64,000 nt of DNA, from assembly GCA_046329235.1 (NCBI GenBank), contig JAXLVA010000001.1, forward strand, positions 2,046,001 through 2,110,000. The letters run 5' to 3'. Under the pieces are notes generated by a model. That model did no database searches and was not told where the DNA came from. It worked only from the letters and a program-made list of their open reading frames with translations. Shown in pieces: positions 25,891-34,330 of this stretch (position 1 is its first letter; each line of letters opens with the position of its first letter). Source of the stretch: JALONH01 sp046329235 (lineage in GTDB: Bacteria; Bacteroidota; Bacteroidia; Cytophagales; Cytophagaceae). Position numbers and translations under genes: made by a program.

Positions 25891-26414
25891 TACATTACCT
25901 GACGAATTTCATTTTTAATAAACGTCAAGGTAGGTTGTACCGGATCATTAGGCAATTGCATCAAACGATCAAAAATAATTTTAGCTAAATCAATAGACGA
26001 GTGTTCATGTGTTACCGCTTGTGCAGATGTATTGATTAATGTAGTAATCTCTTCCATTGTTTGTTTCACACGATCCCACGACTCATTACTCATATACACT
26101 TGTTGAGACATGTTGTGAGCATATTCTTCTCTGATTTCAGACAATAAACGTTGTTGTAATTGAATAGCACTCATGCCTCTTTCATTTACACGCACAATCA
26201 TGTTGTGAGGAGTAATACGTTCTAAGAACAAACACATACGTTCGTATGCTTGCAAACGAATGGGTAATACCAATTCCGTATTCTTTAATTTTAATTCTAC
26301 CAATTTTCTTTCAAAGTCTTTTGTAAGGAAAGACTTCACTACTAAAAACATAGCATACAACACTAATCCTGCAGGTAGTAAAATTTTAATAATGTCTAAT
26401 AGAGCTTGTTCCAT
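25890..26414 (-). CDS. Conserved Bacteroidota membrane-anchored protein
   Basis: 174 residues. One N-terminal TM helix (about 7-29, IIKILLPAGLVLYAMFLVVKS) is followed by a cytosolic helical domain with LRLQAYERMCLFLERITPHN-like and SEIREEYAHNMSQQVYMS-like segments. I recognise the type as a conserved Bacteroidota protein of unknown function (DUF7935-like). The long amphipathic helices suggest a coiled coil or scaffold. It stands alone, divergent from the IscA-like gene and convergent with nfu. Confidence 0.8.
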   Translation of the reverse strand: MEQALLDIIKILLPAGLVLYAMFLVVKSFLTKDFERKLVELKLKNTELVLPIRLQAYERMCLFLERITPHNMIVRVNERGMSAIQLQQRLLSEIREEYAHNMSQQVYMSNESWDRVKQTMEEITTLINTSAQAVTHEHSSIDLAKIIFDRLMQLPNDPVQPTLTFIKNEIRQVM

Positions 26415-26494
26415 ATTTAATATTTATTGAAATTCACGGTTATAATTCTAAGGTTAAAAATACATATAAAAACAAAATAACCTACCCGCCTGAA

Positions 26495-26803
26495 ATGGAT
26501 TTCCATAAAAATATATTACCCATCAATATCACACCGGCTGCTGTTACTGAAATACAAACTATTTTTAACACTAAAAATATCCCTAGTGGATATGGTTTAC
26601 GTGTGGGTGTAAAAGGCACAGGATGCTCCGGAACCGGTTATGTGATTGGTTTTGACAAACCGGGCATTCAGGATAATCAATATAGCTTTGAAAATATTCC
26701 GGTCTACATTGAAAAAAAACATTTACTGTATGTAGCCGGATTAATTATCGATTTTGAAAACAACGACGAAGTGCGTGGTTTTACTTTTACTATGCCCTCT
26801 TAA
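26495..26803 (+). CDS. HesB/IscA-like protein lacking the C-terminal CxC
   Basis: 102 residues. The HesB fold is clear: ITPAAVTEIQTIF, then LRVGVKGTGCSGTGYVIGFD with the first cluster Cys44, then IPVYIEKKHLLYVAGLIIDF and the end strand DEVRGFTFTMPS. A-type carriers normally continue with CGCG after this strand, giving Cys-x-Cys as second and third ligands, but this protein stops there. It may still bind iron or act as a partner in another way. Its last 14 bp overlap the 3' end of folB on the other strand. Confidence 0.85.
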   Translation: MDFHKNILPINITPAAVTEIQTIFNTKNIPSGYGLRVGVKGTGCSGTGYVIGFDKPGIQDNQYSFENIPVYIEKKHLLYVAGLIIDFENNDEVRGFTFTMPS

Positions 26804-27155
26804 GGGAATATTCAAATGCTGTTTCTTTACAACTACCGCCAATAGGTGGATTATGCTTACGAATAGTTACTTGTATCGCTTGAATCTTAGGAAACGATTG
26901 CAAACATTGTGCAGCCATTTCCTGCGCTAAAGTTTCAATCAACGCATGAGGCTGTTGCATTAAGGCTGCTACAACTTTGTATACCTTTTCATAATCTACC
27001 GTATCCTCCAAATCATCTTTGTAACCTGCAGCCGGCAAATCTACGTCCATGCGCATATCAACGGTAAAATTAGCACCTGACTTTTGCTCCCACGAATAAA
27101 CACCGTGGTATGCTCTAAAGGTTAAACCTTTAATATATAAAACGCCGCTTGCCAT
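26790..27155 (-). CDS. folB: Dihydroneopterin aldolase
   Basis: 121-residue folate-pathway enzyme that cleaves 7,8-dihydroneopterin to 6-hydroxymethyl-dihydropterin and glycolaldehyde. Family marks are GLTFRAYHGVYSWEQ at the start, DTVDYEKVYKVV (about 47-58), LIETLAQEMA with the catalytic region, and the last part VTIRKHNPPIGG with catalytic Lys. Full length. The start codon overlaps the divIVA stop by 1 bp, so it is the last gene of the WD40-divIVA-folB unit. Confidence 0.95.
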   Translation of the reverse strand: MASGVLYIKGLTFRAYHGVYSWEQKSGANFTVDMRMDVDLPAAGYKDDLEDTVDYEKVYKVVAALMQQPHALIETLAQEMAAQCLQSFPKIQAIQVTIRKHNPPIGGSCKETAFEYSLKRA

Positions 27156-27940
27156 TATAATGTATCGAAGAAAGAACCTGAATCGTTTGCTGTATTTTTC
27201 TTTTCCGTATTGGTTGGAGTATTTTCCTTTGCAGGTGTTTCTTCTGAAGGCTTCTCTACTTTAGGCGTTTCGGGTTGTACTATTTCTTTCGCAGTAGGTG
27301 CTACTTCATTTGCTGACTCAAAATTAAATGTCCCTGTACGTTCAATCACCGGAGGAGCATCTGTTTTAATTTTCTTCGCTTTAGCCGACACTAGTTGCCA
27401 ACGCCCATCCATGGTAGCTTCGTTCGATTTTGATTTCTCAATCTGTACTCGCTCCAATAGGCTTTCTCCAAAAGAGGTAAGTTCACGAAGTATATGATCC
27501 TTACGATGCAACAAATCTTTATATTCTAATTCTAGGGATTGTATACCGGATTTTAAATCAGCCACAATACCTTGAGCTTCTTCTTCCGCTTCCTCTAATA
27601 ATGCTTTCGATTTGGTACGAGCATCCGTCAACATTGCTTCCGCGTTGATACGAGACTCACGTAAGTATAAATCCGATTGGCGCTGTGCGTGCTCAATCAT
27701 ATTAGCACCGGTACTCTCTGCACTTTTAATCGTAGTTAATAAAGAAGCCTCTACATCGCGTAAGCGAGATACTTCTCTCTCCGCATATTCCAACTTCTTA
27801 GATACTTGTGCATGTTCTTCTAATACACGCTCCCATTCTTTTGACAAGGATTTTAGATAAGCATCTACTTCTTCTTTATCATACCCACGAAAAACTTTAT
27901 TAAAATCTTTCTGACGAATTTCTAACGGAGTAACTTTCAT
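27155..27940 (-). CDS. DivIVA-domain coiled-coil protein
   Basis: 261 residues from ATG 27940. The N-terminal MKVTPLEIRQKDFNKVFRGY (1-20) and EEVDAYLKSL match the DivIVA/GpsB membrane-binding domain. A long coiled coil follows (about 25-160), then a disordered acidic Pro/Thr tail. I choose this start over the ATG at 27991, since the family begins at MKVTP and the longer frame would overlap the WD40 gene. DivIVA proteins mark curved membranes or the division site in Gram-positives; in Bacteroidota their role is not settled. 7-bp gap to the WD40 gene. Confidence 0.92.
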   Translation of the reverse strand: MKVTPLEIRQKDFNKVFRGYDKEEVDAYLKSLSKEWERVLEEHAQVSKKLEYAEREVSRLRDVEASLLTTIKSAESTGANMIEHAQRQSDLYLRESRINAEAMLTDARTKSKALLEEAEEEAQGIVADLKSGIQSLELEYKDLLHRKDHILRELTSFGESLLERVQIEKSKSNEATMDGRWQLVSAKAKKIKTDAPPVIERTGTFNFESANEVAPTAKEIVQPETPKVEKPSEETPAKENTPTNTEKKNTANDSGSFFDTL

Positions 27941-27947
27941 ACGCGAT

Positions 27948-28862
27948 TTATTTTGAATACTGAATAGTCCAAAGAGAAACGGTTCTGTCATCGCTAACTG
28001 AAATCAATTCCTCATCCGACCCCATCCAACGAACTTTATTTACTGAGGTACCATGACCGGCATGGCGAGCCTTATCTATTACTTTTAACAACTTTAAGCT
28101 ATCAGCCTCCCACAACTTGATGGACTTATCCATACTCCCTGTGGCAAAATACTTACCACTGGGCGATAGTTGTATATCATTGATGGCATACATGTGAGCA
28201 GCCACATCCGTCACTTCTTTAAATCCGGGATAATCCCACTTTTTCAAATGGGCATCTCTACCTCCCGACACAATAGTGCTTCCCTCTTTATCCATCGCTA
28301 ATGCAAAGATGGAATTCGTATGTCCACTGATAGGTTTTTCAATGGCGAAATCAGCCATGCGAATCACATAAATTAACGTATCGCTAGAACCGGCTAACAT
28401 ATACTTCCCATCCAGTGTTACGCACAACTGACGAATATTTTGATTCGATAAATGAATTTTAGCCAAGGTGCTTAAATCATTTTTATCTATCACATATACT
28501 ATTCCATCACCGGCACCAATCCATAATTGATGACCTACTAACTGCATGCTGTAGATAGCGGCTGTTGTTATGGCGGTTGATGCTATTTCTTTTTTGGACA
28601 ACAAGTCTACCACATGTACTCCACGATAGTTATGTCCTAAGTAGAGTTTGTTTTGATGCAAATCAGGGACAAATGCATAGATGGAGTTCTCTACTTTCAC
28701 AATCAAATCACCCTGATCCGGCTGACGAGTATCCCAGCGCACAACCATTCCATCACCACCGGAGGTATAAAACACTTCCGGTTCTGCACCCAATTCTAAG
28801 GCATAAATACAATCTCTATGACCTGTATATGTGGCTTTCTTTTGTACTTGAATTGGACTCAT
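27948..28862 (-). CDS. WD40-repeat protein
   Basis: 304 residues from ATG 28862 (an upstream ATG at 28886 would add 8 residues of poor fit). Six or seven WD40-type blades can be read: TGHRDCIYALEL, NSIYAFVPD, TTAAIYSMQLVG, QNIRQLCVTLDGKY, GHTNSIFALAMDKEG, AAHMYAINDIQLSPSGKY and GTSVNKVRWM, with GSMDKSIKLWE and SDDRTVSLWTI as blade ends. It lacks a signal peptide, so it is a cytosolic propeller and a likely protein-binding scaffold. Its co-transcription with divIVA and folB is common in the phylum, but I know of no tested function. Confidence 0.9.
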   Translation of the reverse strand: MSPIQVQKKATYTGHRDCIYALELGAEPEVFYTSGGDGMVVRWDTRQPDQGDLIVKVENSIYAFVPDLHQNKLYLGHNYRGVHVVDLLSKKEIASTAITTAAIYSMQLVGHQLWIGAGDGIVYVIDKNDLSTLAKIHLSNQNIRQLCVTLDGKYMLAGSSDTLIYVIRMADFAIEKPISGHTNSIFALAMDKEGSTIVSGGRDAHLKKWDYPGFKEVTDVAAHMYAINDIQLSPSGKYFATGSMDKSIKLWEADSLKLLKVIDKARHAGHGTSVNKVRWMGSDEELISVSDDRTVSLWTIQYSK

Positions 28863-29007
28863 AATCAACTGATAGTAAAGGTACAAACAAATCCACAGAT
28901 GCCTGTTACATTGTGCAAAACTTCCTTACACCTACGGAGGTAATACTTTATGTTCTTCATTGCTCGAATTCCAAAAAAATAGGGTATTTTGCAGTAAGGA
29001 TTATTTT

Positions 29008-29625
29008 ATGCCGCTTTACGATATATTCAACGCAGGGCCCGATAGAGCTTGGGGATTATGGAAGATAGAAGAATCCTTAGAGCACTTTCATTCTTTGTAC
29101 CCCATTAACAAAGAGGAACTTCCTCATTTTGAAACTATCTCACACCCCCACAAACAAATGGAATGGTATGCTAGTCGTACGACTATTTCTAAGGTATGCA
29201 ATCATTTACAACTACCCTATTTAGGAACAGTAAAACAGATGGACAACAAACCATTTTTATGCGATGAAGCTGCACATATTTCCATTTCCCACTCCCATGA
29301 TTATGCCGCTGCCATCATAGATAAAGAGCGTGTATGCGGGATTGATATTGAAAAAATAGACGAGAAAATATTATCCATTAGAAAGAAATTTTTACAACCT
29401 AAAGAATTTTCTGACGACCCCATCAAAACTACCTTGTATTGGTGTATCAAAGAAACCGGATATAAAATGCACCCATCCAAAGGTATTTCATTGAAAGATG
29501 ATATTTTAATCCAAGCTATCCCCGATGGCCTTTACGAAGGAGAAACCATGATTTGGGTACGACATGTACCTATTAAGGTACATTTTTTGGTACATGACGG
29601 TTATGGAATTGCATTTAATCTTTAA
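29008..29625 (+). CDS. 4'-phosphopantetheinyl transferase
   Basis: 205 residues from ATG 29008 (a TTG at 28960 would add 16 residues unlike the family). It transfers the phosphopantetheine arm of CoA to carrier proteins. The Sfp/AcpT marks are GIDIEKI (111-117) with the Mg-binding Asp113 and Glu115, and YWCIKETGYK with Trp145 and Glu149. The size between AcpS and Sfp fits the AcpT/HetI-like group. Target carrier (fatty acid ACP or other) is unknown. It is divergent from the WD40 operon. Confidence 0.92.
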   Translation: MPLYDIFNAGPDRAWGLWKIEESLEHFHSLYPINKEELPHFETISHPHKQMEWYASRTTISKVCNHLQLPYLGTVKQMDNKPFLCDEAAHISISHSHDYAAAIIDKERVCGIDIEKIDEKILSIRKKFLQPKEFSDDPIKTTLYWCIKETGYKMHPSKGISLKDDILIQAIPDGLYEGETMIWVRHVPIKVHFLVHDGYGIAFNL

Positions 29626-29664
29626 CTTACATATCAATTCATACCAATGACCGTTAACATTACT

Positions 29665-30267
29665 ATGAAAGCATATCTTATAGCTCCGTTTTTTTTCATA
29701 GCCATCACCTTCACAAGTTTTGCTCAAGGCTATAGTGGCTATCACATTGGCGATCCCATTGCTGATTTTGCCCTAACCAAAGTAGGAGATCAAACTAAAA
29801 CATCTTTATATACACAATCAGAGATTGTAGTTGTACTATTTACATCCAATGATTGCGCCTATTCCAGATTATATGAAGCCCGAGTAAAAGCGTTACAAGC
29901 CGAATTTTCTTCACAAGGGGTTTCCTTCTTACTGATAAACTCCAATTACTCATCAACCAACACACATGAGAATGCGGATGCTATGCGTAAACGCATGCAA
30001 GATAATAATTGGCTGATACCATATTTGTGTGATAGCCTTGGTATCGTTTCTAGAACATTTGGCGCTACACGTTTACCACACGCTTTTGTTTTGAAAAAAA
30101 TGGACACTCAATACCGACTAGTGTACAAAGGCGCTATAGACGACAACCCTCAAAGTCCGGAAGAAGTACTACATCGTTTTTTACGTGATGCCGTTTTAGC
30201 CATGGTTCAGAAAAAATCAGTAAAAGTATCAGAAACAAGACCGGTGGGCTGTATTGTAAAAAATTAA
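29665..30267 (+). CDS. Secreted thioredoxin-like redoxin
   Basis: 200 residues from ATG 29665 with signal peptide (MKAYLIAPFFFIAITFTSFAQ is just over 20, cut after Ala). The mature part is an AhpC/TSA-like redoxin: IGDPIADFALTKVGDQ, then EIVVVLFTSNDCAYSRLYEARV with a lone Cys in the usual active-site spot (CAYS), then LPHAFVLKK and YKGAIDDN. The end ETRPVGCIVK is the common ending of this Bacteroidota redoxin family and offers a second Cys. Probably a periplasmic thiol protein. Peroxidase activity is not established. Confidence 0.85.
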   Translation: MKAYLIAPFFFIAITFTSFAQGYSGYHIGDPIADFALTKVGDQTKTSLYTQSEIVVVLFTSNDCAYSRLYEARVKALQAEFSSQGVSFLLINSNYSSTNTHENADAMRKRMQDNNWLIPYLCDSLGIVSRTFGATRLPHAFVLKKMDTQYRLVYKGAIDDNPQSPEEVLHRFLRDAVLAMVQKKSVKVSETRPVGCIVKN

Positions 30268-30329
30268 AGCCTTAGGGTTTAACACCAAATAAACTTTTCA
30301 GTCGTTTTAGTTGTCTAAGATAATAGCGT

Positions 30330-30863
30330 ATGATACGACTTACCTTTTTCAGTTTAATCATTACGGGATTGATGTCTCAATCCTGTCCGAATCCTTCTGG
30401 TCAAATCTTAAGCGATTCTACCCAAGCCAAAAAGGTGAATGATACCTTACCTAAATTAAGTGTAAACGATAGTATTAAAAAAACGATGATTACTGACCCT
30501 ACTAAATATAATCCTTTGAACAAGGATGAAGAATACGTGATTGTATTCAAAGGCACAGAATATCCATACACCGGGAAATATTACAAACACAAAGAACCGG
30601 GCACTTACATCTGCAAGCGTTGTAATGCACCGCTATATCGTTCCAAAGACAAATTTGATGCACATTGCGGTTGGCCAAGTTTTGATGATGAAATTCAAGG
30701 AGCAGTTACGCGCGTACCCGATGCCGACGGACACAGAACAGAAATTGTTTGTACTAACTGCAAAGCACACTTAGGACACGTATTTGAAGGAGAACGATTA
30801 ACCAGTAAAAACACTCGCCACTGCGTGAATTCTATTTCGATCGAGTTTGTGCCGGAGAAGTAG
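30330..30863 (+). CDS. msrB: Exported peptide-methionine (R)-S-oxide reductase
   Basis: 177 residues. MsrB domain from about 60 with zinc ligands Cys95/Cys98 (CKRC) and Cys141/Cys144 (CTNC), HCGWPSF, and catalytic Cys165 in RHCVNSISIEF. The enzyme repairs the R form of methionine sulfoxide in proteins. An N-terminal hydrophobic segment ending in Cys19 suggests a lipoprotein, with a linker before the domain, so it works outside the cytoplasm. Its place behind a secreted redoxin suggests they share an oxidative-repair role, but a 62-bp gap leaves co-transcription open. Confidence 0.94.
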   Translation: MIRLTFFSLIITGLMSQSCPNPSGQILSDSTQAKKVNDTLPKLSVNDSIKKTMITDPTKYNPLNKDEEYVIVFKGTEYPYTGKYYKHKEPGTYICKRCNAPLYRSKDKFDAHCGWPSFDDEIQGAVTRVPDADGHRTEIVCTNCKAHLGHVFEGERLTSKNTRHCVNSISIEFVPEK

Positions 30864-30885
30864 GTGGAGTAAGCAGTGGTGTAAT

Positions 30886-30909
30886 CTGGTTCGTGAGGAC
30901 ACGAACCAG
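30886..30909. repeat. REP-like hairpin downstream of msrB
   Basis: CTGGTTCGTG-AGGA-CACGAACCAG is a perfect 10-bp stem. No T-run follows, so it is less like a terminator and more like a dispersed palindrome. Nearby ATAAGTAGT (30913-30921) and ACTACTTAT (30984-30992) also form a 9-bp inverted repeat. Confidence 0.6.
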
Positions 30910-31022
30910 GGCATAAGTAGTTAGTATATAGATGGCGAATAAATAATTAACTTGAATATATCTCAGAATTACGAATGCCCGGTACTACTTATTAAAATTC
31001 ATTTCAACAATAGAACTCTAAA

Positions 31023-31448
31023 ATGACATTCCCTGATTTGAAAATTGCTTTTTTAATAATGACATTATTTACTTTTGGGGGCTGTAATCAAAAAACTGTC
31101 TATATGGAAAAACTAGTAGAACTTGAAAAGGGACATAGTGACTGTATAGATTCTAGTTCAATGAATAATGTAATTGCACTACAATGTTGCAAAAACAACA
31201 CTTTAAAACTAAATTCTTTATTGGCTGAATTATTAAACATATTGATAGACCAGTCCTCCGAAGAAGAAAAAAATATACATACTAAAGAAAACCTGGCTTG
31301 GATAAAAACAAAAAAGGAATTATTAAATGCAGAATTCCCCAATATAAATCCATCCGATTACTTACTAGATAGTATTTCATTTTACACTAGCGAATCACAA
31401 TATATTTCTCATAGAATAATTTATTTAACTAATAAGTTAAATAAATAA
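31023..31448 (+). CDS. LprI/DUF1311-like lipoprotein
   Basis: 141 residues. Signal peptide with lipobox Cys21 (LFTFGGC). The mature part has HSDCIDSSSMNNVIALQCC, LNSLLAELLNIL and ENLAWIKTKKELL, the order of conserved blocks of DUF1311 (lysozyme inhibitor LprI type): a Cys pair, LN..L, then W in the last helix. LprI binds lysozyme in mycobacteria; that function is not shown in this phylum. Monocistronic in appearance, in a repeat-rich gap. Confidence 0.65.
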   Translation: MTFPDLKIAFLIMTLFTFGGCNQKTVYMEKLVELEKGHSDCIDSSSMNNVIALQCCKNNTLKLNSLLAELLNILIDQSSEEEKNIHTKENLAWIKTKKELLNAEFPNINPSDYLLDSISFYTSESQYISHRIIYLTNKLNK

Positions 31449-31663
31449 ACTCTCACTCTTCAGAATTTAAAATTCTAAAACCAGACATAATCGATTTGTA
31501 ATCCATCTACACTCTTAAGTTTTACAAGACCCTTAGAGGGCTAAATACATTCCTCATATACGTTTCAATTAAAGCACTACTCGACTTTAAACTTTTAGCC
31601 CTAAGCTTTAAAAATCTTCTTTTACCTTCCTTCTTTATTAAAAACTATATGTATGTTTTAATC
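31449..31663. other. Intergenic region with imperfect inverted repeats
   Basis: I see no gene in these 215 bp. CTTAGAGGGCTAAA (about 31531-31544) and TTTAGCCCTAAG (about 31594-31605) form an imperfect inverted repeat, and AGAATTTAAAATTCT lies near 31462. The right end contains half of the 28-bp palindrome that spans the next start codon. Confidence 0.5.
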
Positions 31664-31678
31664 ATGATTAAAACATAC
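31651..31678. promoter_or_regulatory. 28-bp perfect palindrome centred on a start codon
   Basis: GTATGTTTTAAT (31651-31662), CATG, ATTAAAACATAC (31667-31678). The start codon ATG of the FAD reductase (31664-31666) is at the centre. As RNA it would fold into a hairpin that hides the start codon. As DNA it could be an operator for a dimeric repressor. Confidence 0.6.
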
Positions 31679-32812
31679 GATGTAATCATTTGTGGGGCCG
31701 GGCCTGCAGGAAGTACGTGTGCGTTAGCATTAGAGAGCTCAGGACTCAAAGTAGCGATAATAGATAAACACCAATTCCCTCGCGACAAAGTTTGTGGTGA
31801 TGCCGTAGCTGCATATGTACCTAAGGTATTGCGCACCATCAACCCTAAATATGCGGATTCACTAGATCAGTTTCCTCACAAGAAATATGTAAACACAGGT
31901 AGAATTGTGTCTCCCAATGGAACTCCATTAGACTTTACATTTTCAGAATCCGGTTTTATTAGTACGCGCCTATCTTTCGATAATTTTTTATTTGAACAAG
32001 TTCAAAAATTAAGTAATGTAGACATATACACTTCTACTTCTGTTGAAGACATATTGATAACCGAAGAAAAAGTAAGTATTGTTGGTTCTAATAATTTAAA
32101 ACTAGAAGCGCAATTAATCATAGGATGTGACGGTGCGCAGGGCATTACTTCCAAAAAACTAACCCACACTAAAGTAGACTTAAAGCACTACTCAGGAGCC
32201 GTCCGAACTTATTACAGTAATGTAACCGGAATCCCTGAAAACACCTTTGAGTTGCATTTTTTAGAACATCTATTACCGGAATATTTATGGATTTTCCCAC
32301 TACCTAATAACACTGCCAATGTTGGATTAGGTATGTTGTCGGACATGGTATCAAAACGTAAAATCAATTTAAGATTTGAGTTGGAGAATGCCATTAAGAA
32401 TACCCCTCATTTGGCAGAACGATTTAAAAATGCCGTACCTATTGCTGACATTAAAGGTTATGGGTTACCATTAAGCTCTCGCAAAGTAACAATTTCTGGC
32501 CAACGATTTATGTTGTGTGGGGATGCTGCAGCATTAATAGACCCCATTTCCGGTGAAGGAATCGGCCAGGCAATGATCTCGGGAAGGTATGCCGGTTGGC
32601 ACGCTATGAAATGTTTCGCTAAGAACAATTTTTCTGCTTCTTTTATGAAGCAATACGATAAAATGGTTTACGACAAACTATGGAAGAGTCATCAAAGAAG
32701 ATATTGGATTCAGAGAATCATTAACGATAGGCCACGTTTATTAAACACCGTCTTTAATTTAGCAAACTCAAACAAATGGCTATATAAATTAATTTCAAAA
32801 GTTGTTAAATAA
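31664..32812 (+). CDS. Geranylgeranyl-reductase-like FAD oxidoreductase
   Basis: 382 residues from ATG 31664, whose following codons encode the family start MIKTYDVIICGAGPAGSTCA. The FAD motif GxGxxG is at 8-13. PRDKVCGDAVAAYVP, GCDGAQGITSKKL and LCGDAAALIDPISGEGIGQAM are typical of the geranylgeranyl reductase/ChlP-like family of flavoproteins. In Bacteroidota these proteins may reduce isoprenoid chains or act on other hydrophobic substrates, but no substrate can be named here. The first codons form the right arm of a 28-bp palindrome. Confidence 0.9.
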   Translation: MIKTYDVIICGAGPAGSTCALALESSGLKVAIIDKHQFPRDKVCGDAVAAYVPKVLRTINPKYADSLDQFPHKKYVNTGRIVSPNGTPLDFTFSESGFISTRLSFDNFLFEQVQKLSNVDIYTSTSVEDILITEEKVSIVGSNNLKLEAQLIIGCDGAQGITSKKLTHTKVDLKHYSGAVRTYYSNVTGIPENTFELHFLEHLLPEYLWIFPLPNNTANVGLGMLSDMVSKRKINLRFELENAIKNTPHLAERFKNAVPIADIKGYGLPLSSRKVTISGQRFMLCGDAAALIDPISGEGIGQAMISGRYAGWHAMKCFAKNNFSASFMKQYDKMVYDKLWKSHQRRYWIQRIINDRPRLLNTVFNLANSNKWLYKLISKVVK

Positions 32813-33026
32813 TACATCTATAGAATGGAGAGTTCATTCTAACATCAAAGTCCTACTTAACTTTTGGTATAAACAATTCCAAATTCAGATATACACGAGC
32901 TGTTTGTGATAAAATTTTCTGCGTCTATCGTCTAGTTTTAATTTTATCTCTCGTTCTCCCTTTTTTATTAAAATTCATTTTATTATATTTTCATAGATTT
33001 AACTGACCCTTACTAACTATACTTTT

Positions 33027-33602
33027 ATGAATAAGTTTTTAGCATTCATCATTGTTGTTGCTATTGCACCTGCTATTGGTGCTGTTTATGGAATTCTTCA
33101 TGACCAAATCACCTAAACCGTTTCAGAAGAGTATTTCACCAAATTCAAGTTTGAGCAAATACGTTTAGTGGACGATTGGAACATGGGTAAAAATATAGGA
33201 ACAGAGAATGCTCCTGAAATCAAGGCGGATCATCCACGAGTAGCTGCCGGCTTAGTAGGCATTTTAGGTACTTGGTGGCTAGCTCTGACCTACGGAGTTA
33301 TTTTAGGACTTTGCGGATTAATGCATAAGGATGGAAAAACTATGTTTAAAGTGTCTACAAAAGCAATTATTCTAACCTTATTAGTAATCATGGGCACGGG
33401 TATACTTGGATTAATTTATGGTAAATTCTTTTTGACGAATAGCGCTCCCAATTGGTTCATACCTGAGAATGTCATTAATAAACACAACTACATTATGATT
33501 GGCTCTATGCACAACTTCGGTTACTTTGGTGGATTAATAGGATTACTAACCGGTGTGGCTTATATAGTAAAACAAAAAAATAAAATAGAAGCGACTACAT
33601 AA
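33027..33602 (+). pseudogene. Membrane protein gene interrupted by one in-frame TAA
   Basis: ATG 33027 opens MNKFLAFIIVVAIAPAIGAV and 29 codons later, after YGILHDQIT, meets TAA at 33114-33116. The same frame then continues TVSEEYFTKFKFEQIRLVDD and stays open to 33602 with three TM helices (about residues 78-97, 111-133 and 161-183 of the joined frame). I recall homologues with a Tyr codon in the place of the stop (QITYT), so TAA most likely came from TAT or TAC by one base change. The part from GTG 33168 could be made alone (144 residues). Function of the family is unknown. Confidence 0.75.
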
Positions 33603-33604
33603 AA

Positions 33605-33631
33605 AAACTTCCTTTATTATGAAGGGAGTTT
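33605..33631 (+). terminator. Hairpin terminator after the broken gene
   Basis: AAACTTCCTT / AAGGGAGTTT forms a 10-bp stem with one G-U pair and a 7-nt loop, 3 bp after the stop. The T-run after it is short, so efficiency is uncertain. Confidence 0.55.
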
Positions 33632-33752
33632 CCTCAAGAGGATTGTATGAAGGCTTACGAAGAAGAAACAATGATCACTCAAAAAAGAATTATGGAATTA
33701 CTTGATCTATACAACAAAACAAAGTAACAAGAATTACATCAAGGCCATTAAC

Positions 33753-34142
33753 ATGTATATTATTTGCTCTTTTTTTAGACCCAATAAATATTTAATAACA
33801 AGTGAGACTTCCTTTTGGATTTTTATAGTATTTCTTCTACTTTTTACAATAGTATTCATAGCTATCTTTCTAACAAGAGGTAAACTTTTCGAGTACCTTT
33901 TTTTCCAAATGAGTGAACAAATAAAAATATTATTAGGGTCAATTCATTTAATAGGTTCATTAGTAACAGCTCTTATTTTACCAAATAATTATCTAAATAA
34001 AATTGATTACTTCAATAGTCTTTACAACGAAAATGAATTATGGATTTTCGCATCCATGATAATTATATTTTTCAGTTTTGTATTGACAATAGGACTTTTA
34101 TTCACTTTAACCGTCCATTACATTGGACTAAGAAAAGAATAA
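33753..34142 (+). CDS. Three-TM hypothetical membrane protein
   Basis: 129 residues from ATG 33753 (a TTG at 33702 would add 17 polar residues). Three hydrophobic helices are clear: about 21-41 (FWIFIVFLLLFTIVFIAIFL), 58-76 (LLGSIHLIGSLVTALIL) and 97-120 (FASMIIIFFSFVLTIGLLFTL). I do not recognise the family. It has no close partner; the REPIN-like element at 34171 follows it. Confidence 0.6.
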   Translation: MYIICSFFRPNKYLITSETSFWIFIVFLLLFTIVFIAIFLTRGKLFEYLFFQMSEQIKILLGSIHLIGSLVTALILPNNYLNKIDYFNSLYNENELWIFASMIIIFFSFVLTIGLLFTLTVHYIGLRKE

Positions 34143-34170
34143 TAGAATTTCTCTGGTACCAGCGATGACA

Positions 34171-34245
34171 GGTATCTTCTCCTTACGTAGTCTTTGACTA
34201 CATTTATAAAAAAGCACCAGTCAAAGACTGGCGGTAGAGAAGACC
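34171..34245. repeat. REPIN-like element B
   Basis: Outer arms GGTATCTTCTC (34171-34181) and GAGAAGACC (34237-34245), with a 2-nt bulge, enclose two palindromes: GTAGTC-TTT-GACTAC (34187-34201) and CCAGTC-AAA-GACTGG (34217-34231). A third hairpin GAAGCC-CTTCA-GGCTTC follows at 34268-34284. The plan equals that of the element at 14791-14916, with different sequence. Confidence 0.75.
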
Positions 34246-34330
34246 TTTATCTTCTACTATTCATATTGAAGCCCTTCAGGCTTCGTCAACCCGCTCTCTT
34301 CCTGTTTCTGTTTCTCTTACTCTTTCTCCC

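Noticed and set aside
27210..27860. Plus-strand ORFs opposite divIVA
   Set aside because: They are antisense shadows of a coiled-coil gene with biased codons.
33647..33727. 26-codon ORF MKAYEEETMITQKRIMELLD... upstream of the three-TM protein
   Set aside because: It could be a small peptide, but I have no support beyond an open frame and an ATG.
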